Assembly: GCA_020890945.1 (NCBI GenBank)
Contig: JAJHPK010000023.1
Coordinates: 30,015 to 94,014 of the forward strand
Length of the DNA stretch: 64,000 nt
Reading direction: 5' to 3'
Origin: Nitrosomonas sp.
GTDB taxonomy: Bacteria > Pseudomonadota > Gammaproteobacteria > Burkholderiales > Nitrosomonadaceae
A model generated the notes under the pieces. The model worked only from the letters and a program-made list of their open reading frames with translations, did not search any database and was not told where the DNA came from. This document shows, in pieces, positions 57,115 through 64,000 of this stretch. A program made the translations under genes and the position numbers. The number at the start of each line of letters is the position of its first letter. Position 1 is the stretch's first letter.

Positions 57115-58260
57115 TTATGAAGCAGCGTGTTCGGGTTGATCCATTCCCTCTGGAACATCCACATCAACCGGTGGCCGAGGCTCGTTGCCGCCATACTCTT
57201 GATAGCGTTTGAGCTGAAAAACGTAAGCCAAAACCTCGGCTACAGCGGTATATAATTTTTCCGGAATTTCACTTTCCAGTTCTGCGTGGTAATACAGCGC
57301 GCGTGCTAGTGGCGGTGCTTCGAGAATCGGTATACGGTGCTCGTTTGCTACTTCACGAATCCGTTCCGCGAGTAAGTGAACACCTTTGGCAACGACAGTT
57401 GGCGCGCGCATCGATTCATTTTTATAACGTAACGCCACGGCGTAATGCGTTGGGTTTGTCACAATCACATCCGCCTTAGGCACTTCCGACATCATGCGAC
57501 GGCGCGCTGCTTCACGTTGCAATCCCCGTATCCTGGCTTTGACAAAAGGATCACCCTCGCTTTCTTTATTTTCTCGACGAATTTCGTCTTTAGTCATTCG
57601 CAGTTGTTTAGCGTGCTGCCACATTTGGAAAGGAACATCGATGACAACTACCAGTGCCATTGCACCTACCGTCAGAATAAAACTAATAGCTAAATACTCT
57701 GCGGTTTCAGAAATGCCTGCATCAATTGGCATTGCAATTAATGCCATCACTTCGTATCTGTTATGCCAAATGACTAATGCCCCAACACCGCCGATTACAA
57801 TGGTTTTTAAAATAGCTTTGACCAATTCAACCAAGCTACGCGCAGAAAAAATACGTGCAATCCCTTTAATTGGATTAATTCGACCAAAATTGGGCATCAA
57901 TGCTTTAGTACTGATCATCCATCCACTGAGAAACATTGGTGCAAAAAAAGCTGTAACGATCAAAATCAAAAGTAACGGTGCGATAGCAATTAAACTTTCC
58001 AAGGCTAATGAAACAAAATGCGTCATCATCAAATTGGGTTCAAATGCCAATTCGCGTTCCATTTGCATGCCTGCCTTCATAATCAACTTGAGCTTCTCCA
58101 TCACGCTGGAACCGAGTAAAATGAGACTCCCAGCCGCAACCATTAGTAGCGTAAACGTGGTAAGTTCTTGTGAACGCGCAACCTGACCCTCCTCTCTCGC
58201 CTTTTCTAAGCGCTGGGGCGTCGCCGGTTCGGTGCGTTCTAAATCATTTTCTTCAGCCAT
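57115..58260 (-). CDS. flhB: Flagellar export switch protein FlhB
   Basis: A 381-residue protein with four N-terminal membrane helices and a C-terminal autocleaving domain. The NPTH cleavage motif is in VIVTNPTHYAVALRY near residue 270. The start ENDLERTEPATPQRLEKARE is typical. It switches export from rod-hook to filament substrates. It is the first visible gene of the leftward flagellar operon and is divergent from the acylase gene. Confidence 0.97.
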   Translation of the reverse strand: MAEENDLERTEPATPQRLEKAREEGQVARSQELTTFTLLMVAAGSLILLGSSVMEKLKLIMKAGMQMERELAFEPNLMMTHFVSLALESLIAIAPLLLILIVTAFFAPMFLSGWMISTKALMPNFGRINPIKGIARIFSARSLVELVKAILKTIVIGGVGALVIWHNRYEVMALIAMPIDAGISETAEYLAISFILTVGAMALVVVIDVPFQMWQHAKQLRMTKDEIRRENKESEGDPFVKARIRGLQREAARRRMMSEVPKADVIVTNPTHYAVALRYKNESMRAPTVVAKGVHLLAERIREVANEHRIPILEAPPLARALYYHAELESEIPEKLYTAVAEVLAYVFQLKRYQEYGGNEPRPPVDVDVPEGMDQPEHAAS

Positions 58261-58431
58261 GACAACTCCAAATTCTTACAAATGAATTATCATAGTGACT
58301 GGCTAGTTTTGATATTAAGAACAAACGAAGAATCATCCCGTTTTTTTATGCGATACTGGAATCCCCTAATAAATGCAACGCCTTAATTTTTCAAACAAAC
58401 CAATATTCGAATAGTTAAAAATATCGAGAAT

Positions 58432-60810
58432 ATGCACACTACTTTACAAATCATTCGCTATTGCTTGATAACATTCCTAATAATTGCCACTGTGTTGATA
58501 GGCATTTTGGGATTTCTCTTATTTGGCAGCTTGCCAAATTATGAGGGAGAGAAATCTTCATCAGGTCTATCCTCTCCCGTTTCGATCGAAAGAGATTCCC
58601 TTGGCACAGTAACCTTGAAAGGGAAAAATCGATTGGATTTGGCACAAGCAATGGGATTCGTGCATGCTCAAGAGCGTTTCTTTGAGATGGATTTATTACG
58701 CAGGCAAGCTGCCGGTGAATTAGCAGAATTATTTGGTGCCAGCATGCTGGCGCGCGATATCAAAGTAAGGAAATTTCGTTTACGCGCCCGGTCTAGCTCA
58801 GTGATCGAGCAACTTTCCGAATCTGAACGCCAATTATTGGATGCTTACCGCGTCGGCGTCAATCATGGAATCGAAGCATTGATTACACGCCCGTTTCCCT
58901 ATTTATTAACGCAAAAACAGCCTTCGCCGTGGAAAAATGAAGATAGCATTTTGGTGATTTTTGCGATGTTTTTAACGCTGAATGAATCGAATATTTTCCG
59001 CGAATTAAAATTATCAACGATGTATAACGTACTTCCCAAGGAAATATACAGTTTCCTAACCGCACAAAATGGTGCTTGGGATACGCCGCTTGTTGAAGAA
59101 AATATTTCATTACCACGAATTCCTTCACTCGATGAAATTGAAGTGCAAGAATTTAACGAACTTGCCTTTTCTGAAGACGATTTTGAGGATGAAGCAATTC
59201 CTGGCAGTAATAGTTTTGCGGTTTCAGGGGCATTGACGAAAGAATCTGCTTTAGTTGCTAATGACATGCACTTAACATTGCGCGTTCCAAACATTTGGTT
59301 TAGAACGCGTCTGATTTACCCTTCGACTTCTCTGCCTGATCAGCAAAATGATATTACGGGAATTAGTTTACCAGGAACGCCTTCCTTGATTATCGGATCG
59401 AACCGATTGGTTGCTTGGAGTTTTACCAATAGCCAAGGTGATTTTGCTGATTGGATTAAAATTAAAGTCGATGAAAATAACAATTCCCAATATCTCACGG
59501 CAACAGGTTGGAAGTCTTTTGATATCTATGAAGAAAGAATTCGTGTGCATAATGAAGCGGATGAAGTTCTGGCCGTCTACGAAACCGAGTGGGGTCCTGT
59601 CCTAGCAGAAGACCTCGACAAAACTCCGCTGGCTTTAGCATGGACAGCATTGAGACCTGAAGCAATTAACCTAAAGCTAATTGAATTGGAATACGCCACG
59701 AACGTGCATGAAGCCGCGAAAATCGCGCAACTTTCTGGCATTCCTGTGCAAAACTTTATCGTTGGGGATAAACAAGGTAGTATTCTGTGGACACTGGCAG
59801 GTCGCATCCCTACACGGACAAGAAATTATGATCCACAATTGCCCGCTCATTGGGGTAATGAAAATACTGGCTGGACCGGATGGTTGGAACCGGAGCAATA
59901 TCCTCTCATTAGTAACCCCGACTCACAAAGACTGTGGTCTGCTAACTCACGCATGGTTTCAGGTGAACAACTCGATTTGCTAGGGGATGGTGGTTATGAT
60001 TTAGGTGCAAGAGCACGACAAATTCATGATCGCTTAATGGAACTTGATCAATTTACCGCTGCGGATATGCATGCGATACAGTTAGATTATAGCGCAGATC
60101 TCTTGTCGCATTGGTATGATCTATTGACAAAAACTTTGCAGAGTAGTGATGAAAACTTATCTTGGCGTTCTCCAATACAGACAGCACTGGCAGACTGGGA
60201 CAGGAAAGCCTCAGTAGACTCTACGGCTTATCGCATTGTTTATACTTACCGGCATCAAGTCATGAAAACCATTTTAAGCCGTTTTATTACACCTATTCGA
60301 AAAGTAGATAGCGATTTTAAAATGCCGAGATTAAGCCAGGCAGAAACCATCGTATGGCAATTGATCGAACAACAACCTATGCATCTGCTTCCGGCTGCCT
60401 ATCAAAGCTGGGAGGAGTTCTTGCTGCAATGCGCTCAACGCACTGCAGAAAAACTTCAGAAACAAGGTGATCTTTCAGAACGCACGTGGGGAGCAATCAA
60501 TACGGCTCGTATTCGTCATCCGCTTAGTAAAAGATTACCCACTTGGATTTCAAAATGGCTTGACATGCCGGCTGATCAATTACCAGGCGATCACAATATG
60601 CCACGCGTTCAAACACCTACTTATGGAGCCTCACAGCGGTCGGCAGTTATTCCAGGCAAAGAAGAATTGGGCTACTTCAGCATGCCAGGTGGACAAAGTG
60701 GGCATCCCCTTTCACCGTATTATGGCAGTGGCCACAGTGATTGGGTGCAAGGAAAGGCGACACCTTTCTTACCTGGAAAAACAGAAAAACAAATGCGATT
60801 AACGCCTTAG
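58432..60810 (+). CDS. Penicillin acylase family N-terminal nucleophile hydrolase
   Basis: A 792-residue exported protein with an N-terminal hydrophobic segment (LITFLIIATVLIGILGFLLFG). Precursors of this family self-cleave to two chains. The nucleophile is probably S259 after G258 in IPGSNSFAVSG, which starts the beta chain. ALVANDMHLTLRVPNIWF, SFTNSQGDF and the C-terminal GGQSGHPLSPYYGSGHSDWVQG are family blocks. Natural substrates include acyl-homoserine lactones and other N-acyl amides, so quorum-signal degradation is possible but not shown. Confidence 0.92.
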   Translation: MHTTLQIIRYCLITFLIIATVLIGILGFLLFGSLPNYEGEKSSSGLSSPVSIERDSLGTVTLKGKNRLDLAQAMGFVHAQERFFEMDLLRRQAAGELAELFGASMLARDIKVRKFRLRARSSSVIEQLSESERQLLDAYRVGVNHGIEALITRPFPYLLTQKQPSPWKNEDSILVIFAMFLTLNESNIFRELKLSTMYNVLPKEIYSFLTAQNGAWDTPLVEENISLPRIPSLDEIEVQEFNELAFSEDDFEDEAIPGSNSFAVSGALTKESALVANDMHLTLRVPNIWFRTRLIYPSTSLPDQQNDITGISLPGTPSLIIGSNRLVAWSFTNSQGDFADWIKIKVDENNNSQYLTATGWKSFDIYEERIRVHNEADEVLAVYETEWGPVLAEDLDKTPLALAWTALRPEAINLKLIELEYATNVHEAAKIAQLSGIPVQNFIVGDKQGSILWTLAGRIPTRTRNYDPQLPAHWGNENTGWTGWLEPEQYPLISNPDSQRLWSANSRMVSGEQLDLLGDGGYDLGARARQIHDRLMELDQFTAADMHAIQLDYSADLLSHWYDLLTKTLQSSDENLSWRSPIQTALADWDRKASVDSTAYRIVYTYRHQVMKTILSRFITPIRKVDSDFKMPRLSQAETIVWQLIEQQPMHLLPAAYQSWEEFLLQCAQRTAEKLQKQGDLSERTWGAINTARIRHPLSKRLPTWISKWLDMPADQLPGDHNMPRVQTPTYGASQRSAVIPGKEELGYFSMPGGQSGHPLSPYYGSGHSDWVQGKATPFLPGKTEKQMRLTP

Positions 60811-60846
60811 AAGCCTTATTCGATTGTCGTAAATTAATTTTGTGCC

Positions 60847-61572
60847 ATGAAACTATCTATTATCATTCCAGCATTTAATGAAGAACGTTTGATTACGCAT
60901 TGCTTGGATTCAATCTTTGATGCCATGAATGCGCAAACGGAAGCTGATTTTTCTTATGAAATAATCGTAGTGGATAACAATTCTACCGACAGTACTGCTC
61001 AGTTAGCACAGCGAGCAGGTGCTCAAGTGGTTTTTGAACCCATTAATCAAATCGGGCGAGCGCGCAATGCAGGTGCTGCTGTTGCCACAGGCGATTGGTT
61101 ACTGTTTGTGGACGCAGATAGCTTACTTAATCGCGGTATGGTGACCGATATCATGAAAATGATACAAAGTAACCGCTATGTGGGTTGTGGCAGCGTAATG
61201 CATATGCCAGATTTACCCTGGTGGGGAAGTGCCGCGATGCAACTCTGGACAATTTTATCGGTAACCTTCAAATGGGCTTCAGGTGCGTTAGTAGTGTGTA
61301 GGACGGATGCTTTTCGGGAAGTAGGTGGTTTTAATCAGGAATTGTTTGCCGCAGATGAAATCAATCTCAGTCAATTATTGAAACGATGGGGACGTCAGCG
61401 CGACCTGAAATTTACTATTCTAACTCGTCATCCTTTGATTACCTCACCTCGCAAAGTAAAGCTTTATTCTGGACGAGAAATCACTGCGCAGTTAGTGAAC
61501 GTCTTATTGCATCCGCGCCGAACCTTGCTGGATAAAAAAAAGCTACCGATTTGGTATGATGGGCGACGCTAG
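60847..61572 (+). CDS. Family 2 glycosyltransferase
   Basis: A 241-residue GT-A fold enzyme starting SIIIPAFNEERLITHCLDSI. The nucleotide-binding aspartate is in IIVVDNNSTDSTAQLA and the metal-binding motif in LLFVDADSLLNRGM, with FAADEINLSQLLKRWG near the acceptor site. No membrane segments are obvious. Sugar and acceptor are unknown. It lies 36 bases after the acylase gene on the same strand. Confidence 0.9.
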   Translation: MKLSIIIPAFNEERLITHCLDSIFDAMNAQTEADFSYEIIVVDNNSTDSTAQLAQRAGAQVVFEPINQIGRARNAGAAVATGDWLLFVDADSLLNRGMVTDIMKMIQSNRYVGCGSVMHMPDLPWWGSAAMQLWTILSVTFKWASGALVVCRTDAFREVGGFNQELFAADEINLSQLLKRWGRQRDLKFTILTRHPLITSPRKVKLYSGREITAQLVNVLLHPRRTLLDKKKLPIWYDGRR

Positions 61573-61653
61573 AGTCAATTGAATTTATCTACTATTATAT
61601 TGGCGATAGAATAGTAGCAATTAATAGATTCCTAAATTAGGTGGAGGGTAACA

Positions 61654-62172
61654 GTGAAGTACTTTTTTTATTTTGTGGCAGTGCTAACAGTTTTTTTTAC
61701 CCCGATGACGACCATTCATGCATCGGAGCGAGTTCCATTCGGTCATCAAGTATTTCAAGTGCAAAACTACAGCCGCGCAACTGATCAGATTGCAATCTCC
61801 GGATTAATTGGTGACGGTGGCATCAAATCACTGGCTTCGCATGGTTTTAAAACGATCATTGATATGCGCACCGCCAACGAAGGGACTGCTGATGAAAAAG
61901 CATTGGTTGATGTTAATGGCATGAATTATATCAACATCCCCATGACTGTCGCTGGCATCAGCGAAGAACAATTATCAGCGTTTACCAAAGCCATTGAATC
62001 AGCGGAAAAACCTGTTCTCATTCACTGTGGATCTGGCAATCGAGCTGGGGCCATGTGGGCCGCTTATCTCATTAGAAAAGGCACTGCCCCAGAGCAGGCA
62101 ATCGAAGCAGGCCGTAAAGCGGGTATGCGTCCTCCGCTTGAAGAAAAGATTCGAGAATCTTTTATCAATTAA
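61654..62172 (+). CDS. Exported CX5R phosphatase-like protein (DSP/DUF442 type)
   Basis: A 172-residue protein starting at GTG 61654 behind GGTGGAGGG, with a signal peptide ending near IHA. The fold is dual-specificity-phosphatase-like: KTIIDMRTANEGT, then VLIHCGSGNRAGAMWAAYLI with the catalytic cysteine and arginine spaced CX5R. The nearest families are the beta-lactamase hydrolase-like (Blh/DUF442) phosphatases. A periplasmic site is inferred from the signal peptide. Substrate is unknown. Confidence 0.85.
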   Translation: MKYFFYFVAVLTVFFTPMTTIHASERVPFGHQVFQVQNYSRATDQIAISGLIGDGGIKSLASHGFKTIIDMRTANEGTADEKALVDVNGMNYINIPMTVAGISEEQLSAFTKAIESAEKPVLIHCGSGNRAGAMWAAYLIRKGTAPEQAIEAGRKAGMRPPLEEKIRESFIN

Positions 62173-62316
62173 TTTGCCAAGTATAAAAATAGTCTTTTCT
62201 GCACAACGCGAATCAGGCGACAAGTATTCGCAAGATTCATAAAACTATCGCCGAGATTGCTAATGCCTGACAGCTTAATCTTGGCAGTCGCCCACTTTGT
62301 TTTTCACCAGCGATTA

Positions 62317-62338
62317 GCCTAACGCTATTTCATTAGGC
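62317..62338. terminator. Possible terminator between convergent genes
   Basis: GCCTAA and TTAGGC form a 6-base stem with a 10-base loop between the phosphatase and the YgfX-like gene, followed by an A/T-rich stretch. The stem is short, so this is tentative. Confidence 0.35.
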
Positions 62339-62357
62339 GAAAATAATCTTTTAAATT

Positions 62358-62771
62358 TCAATGTTTCCACTTTAACCACACACGCAGCCGCCTAAACTCA
62401 TTCTTTTCCATGCAATCAGGTAAAAGCACAACACTATAGAGAGAACGCTTCAGTTTATTTTTAAGGTTCAAAATTACAAGAGTGGGCGCAATGAAGGAAT
62501 TTGATTCCACGACACAATGAATCGTTTCTCCTGAATACGTCATTAACCGACATTGTTTTTCCTCAGACAGTTCAAAAGCCGTTATCGCATTACTTGTTGT
62601 AAGCAAAGCATATCTTCTTAAATAATATACATAACTAACCAATATCGCACAAACTAACAGCAGCTCTATTGGTAGTGGCAAGGTCAGGTGATACGAAACA
62701 AAAACCATGAGCCCGTGAACAAAACTCATGATTATCGCTAAATAATTTGAAGATCTGATACGAATCAACAT
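62358..62771 (-). CDS. YgfX-like small membrane protein
   Basis: A 137-residue protein with two N-terminal membrane helices (about 12-30 and 33-51) and a soluble domain. The C-terminal block VVLLPDCMEKNEFRRLRVWLKW is typical of YgfX, once described as toxin CptA. The usual partner gene ygfY/sdhE is not next to it here. No function can be assigned with confidence. Confidence 0.65.
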   Translation of the reverse strand: MLIRIRSSNYLAIIMSFVHGLMVFVSYHLTLPLPIELLLVCAILVSYVYYLRRYALLTTSNAITAFELSEEKQCRLMTYSGETIHCVVESNSFIAPTLVILNLKNKLKRSLYSVVLLPDCMEKNEFRRLRVWLKWKH

Positions 62772-62967
62772 TGTAGCACTGACAAATTTTTATGTTGATA
62801 GCATTCTAAAATAGCGAAAATATTTTTCTTTAATGGTAAACACCTTAGTTATTCGACTAATAAGTCAAACGATATTGTTAGTCACCTAGCAGAAAAAGAG
62901 TCGCTATAGCATAAAACTGTTCACATACTGAAAAACGAAAAATAGGAGCCTAACCCCTTGTTCTAGA

Positions 62968-63573
62968 TTAAATTGATGGTTCTTTTCTTCGACGAGCCAC
63001 AAATCCGATTAACCCTAATCCCACTAATAACATAGCATAGGTTTCAGGTTCTGGAACCACACCAATCACTTGGAATGCTGCAACATAATCGCCAGATCCG
63101 CTGCCACCATCTGATTGAAACATGGAACCTGAACCATCACCAATGTAGCCAGGAATACCCATAGCAACAGGATCGTACCACCCCATATAGTAACTACCGG
63201 CATCAAGATTTATACCAGAAATAGTAGAAGAAATCATCGCAACATCATTGCCCAATTCCACGCGCCCATAACTAGAAACGGTCTCAACATACAATAAGTT
63301 TGTAAGTGAAGAGTCCCAAATAGTGATATCGATCATACGATCAGGTGGACCATAACTACTTTGGATAGCAAAATTCGTACCTGTAACTGTACTATTAGTG
63401 CTTAAAGTAAAAAGGTCATAAACATGATAGGTTCCATTGCAGCTTGAACACCAAGAATTTAAATTTGGGTTATTAGCGTAAGCAAACGCAGAGGATGTAT
63501 ATAAAACATCCGCTTTAGTAAAACCAACTGGGCATGCAAGACTGATCGCAATTATTAAAGAACTTAATTTCAT
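62968..63573 (-). CDS. PEP-CTERM sorting domain protein
   Basis: A 201-residue exported protein with a signal peptide (LSSLIIAISLACPVGFTKA) and a C-terminal PEP-CTERM tag: VVPEPETYAMLLVGLG, a membrane segment and an arginine-rich end RRRKEPSI. Such proteins are processed by exosortase EpsH and often go to the extracellular matrix. The middle part is beta-rich with a WCSSCNG cysteine pair and is not recognised. No exosortase gene is in the window. Confidence 0.88.
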   Translation of the reverse strand: MKLSSLIIAISLACPVGFTKADVLYTSSAFAYANNPNLNSWCSSCNGTYHVYDLFTLSTNSTVTGTNFAIQSSYGPPDRMIDITIWDSSLTNLLYVETVSSYGRVELGNDVAMISSTISGINLDAGSYYMGWYDPVAMGIPGYIGDGSGSMFQSDGGSGSGDYVAAFQVIGVVPEPETYAMLLVGLGLIGFVARRRKEPSI

Positions 63574-63937
63574 TCTGTTACTCTCTCTAGAAAATATTTT
63601 TGGAAGTGATTCTGATTTGTCATGTAGGGATTAGACTTAATCCTAGCTTAATAATAGTGAATTGCTCGTTATTGGTACGTATGTCGTCGAGCCAGCACAG
63701 TTGAACTATCACAATCAGTCCAGGTAACACGGAGACTACAAATACATTCCTTAATAATCCACCGAAGAATATATAGATTTTCTTCCTTTAAGACAATTAG
63801 CTAAATGTCCCTAAAGCCGCCTGTGCAAGTAATCAGACATAAGGACGAATGCACAGACAATGCGGTGATAATAGTATATGAATATCACGACTTTGGTTGA
63901 CAGTTTTGATAAATTAACTGTTTTCAAGGAGTCGTTG
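63574..63937. other. Intergenic stretch between the PEP-CTERM gene and the right edge
   Basis: A 364-base AT-rich gap. I see no open frame or RNA gene in it. It must hold the PEP-CTERM gene promoter at its left end and, if the next gene is a transposase, the end repeat of that element at its right part. I cannot point to the repeat. Confidence 0.45.
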
Positions 63938-64000
63938 ATGAATCTACAAGCACAAAGAGATATATCTCGCAAACTCAAAGTATTTCAACATGCCGTCAAA
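63938..64000 (+). CDS. First codons of a probable transposase, cut by the window edge
   Basis: ATG 63938 follows AAGGAG and encodes MNLQAQRDISRKLKVFQHAV before the window ends. This resembles the N terminus of IS481-like or related integrase-core transposases that open with a short QRDI-RKLKV helix before a helix-turn-helix. Only 21 residues are visible, so the call is tentative. Confidence 0.45.
   Translation, partial: MNLQAQRDISRKLKVFQHAVK

Noticed and set aside
57494-58186. Open frame of 230 codons on the plus strand
   Set aside because: It lies wholly opposite flhB, which is clearly real, and its translation is low-complexity with many isoleucines and alanines. It is a shadow frame.
1-64000. 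CRISPR array or tandem repeat array
   Set aside because: I saw no regularly spaced direct repeats of 20 bases or more anywhere in the window, and no cas genes.

Overview
The window looks like chromosome from an AT-rich betaproteobacterium, most likely Nitrosomonas or a close relative in the Nitrosomonadaceae. This is inferred from overall protein style, the cluster coq7-yqgE-ruvX-pyrR-pyrB-dihydroorotase homologue, a gammaproteobacterial-style flagellar operon, and a PEP-CTERM protein. No ammonia-oxidation gene lies in the window, so the genus is not proven.

Region 1 (1-6068) is accessory. A GC-rich left edge carries a CapA-like protein and the end of an unidentified gene. Next comes a compact mobilization module laid out like the Tra1/oriT core of IncP plasmid RP4: traI and traJ leftward, an oriT with a recognisable IncP-type nic region, and traK- and traM-like genes rightward. 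An AlpA/Xis-type HTH gene and a frameshifted tyrosine integrase follow, ending against the 3' end of a tRNA-Lys(TTT). I read this as the integrase-proximal end of an integrative mobilizable element, now probably unable to excise by itself.

Region 2 (6069-18600) holds a broken FG-GAP gene, a small secreted protein, a PAS-GAF-GGDEF-EAL protein, a long aconitase A, a scrap of an insertion sequence, a large exported protein with a degenerate PIG-L-like start, and a polyphosphate pair (PPK2 kinase and CYTH-CHAD protein).

Region 3 (18700-34700) is housekeeping. It includes ubiquinone synthesis (coq7), a pyrimidine cluster whose last gene is a dihydroorotase homologue lacking the first metal-binding histidines, oligopeptidase A, mlaA, an FAD reductase, yciB-yciI, a parvulin isomerase, alr, lplT, a pstS-like gene behind a good Pho box, and cysG.

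Region 4 (34700-50500) runs through thiolase, slt, gdhA, djlA, and a set of bolA/ibaG, an ABC exporter pair, STAS protein and mlaC. It continues with pmbA, yjgA, a DUF192 protein, a methyltransferase and a MazG-type pyrophosphohydrolase. It then has an outer-membrane barrel gene behind a consensus FNR-type promoter, a DUF2780 lipoprotein and a 60-residue gene with its own Pho-box promoter.

Region 5 (50486-58260) is one leftward flagellar operon, flhB-flhA-flhF-fleN-fliA-motC-motD. Region 6 (58432-64000) holds a penicillin-acylase-family enzyme, a glycosyltransferase, a CX5R phosphatase, a YgfX-like protein, a PEP-CTERM protein and, at the edge, the first codons of a probable transposase.
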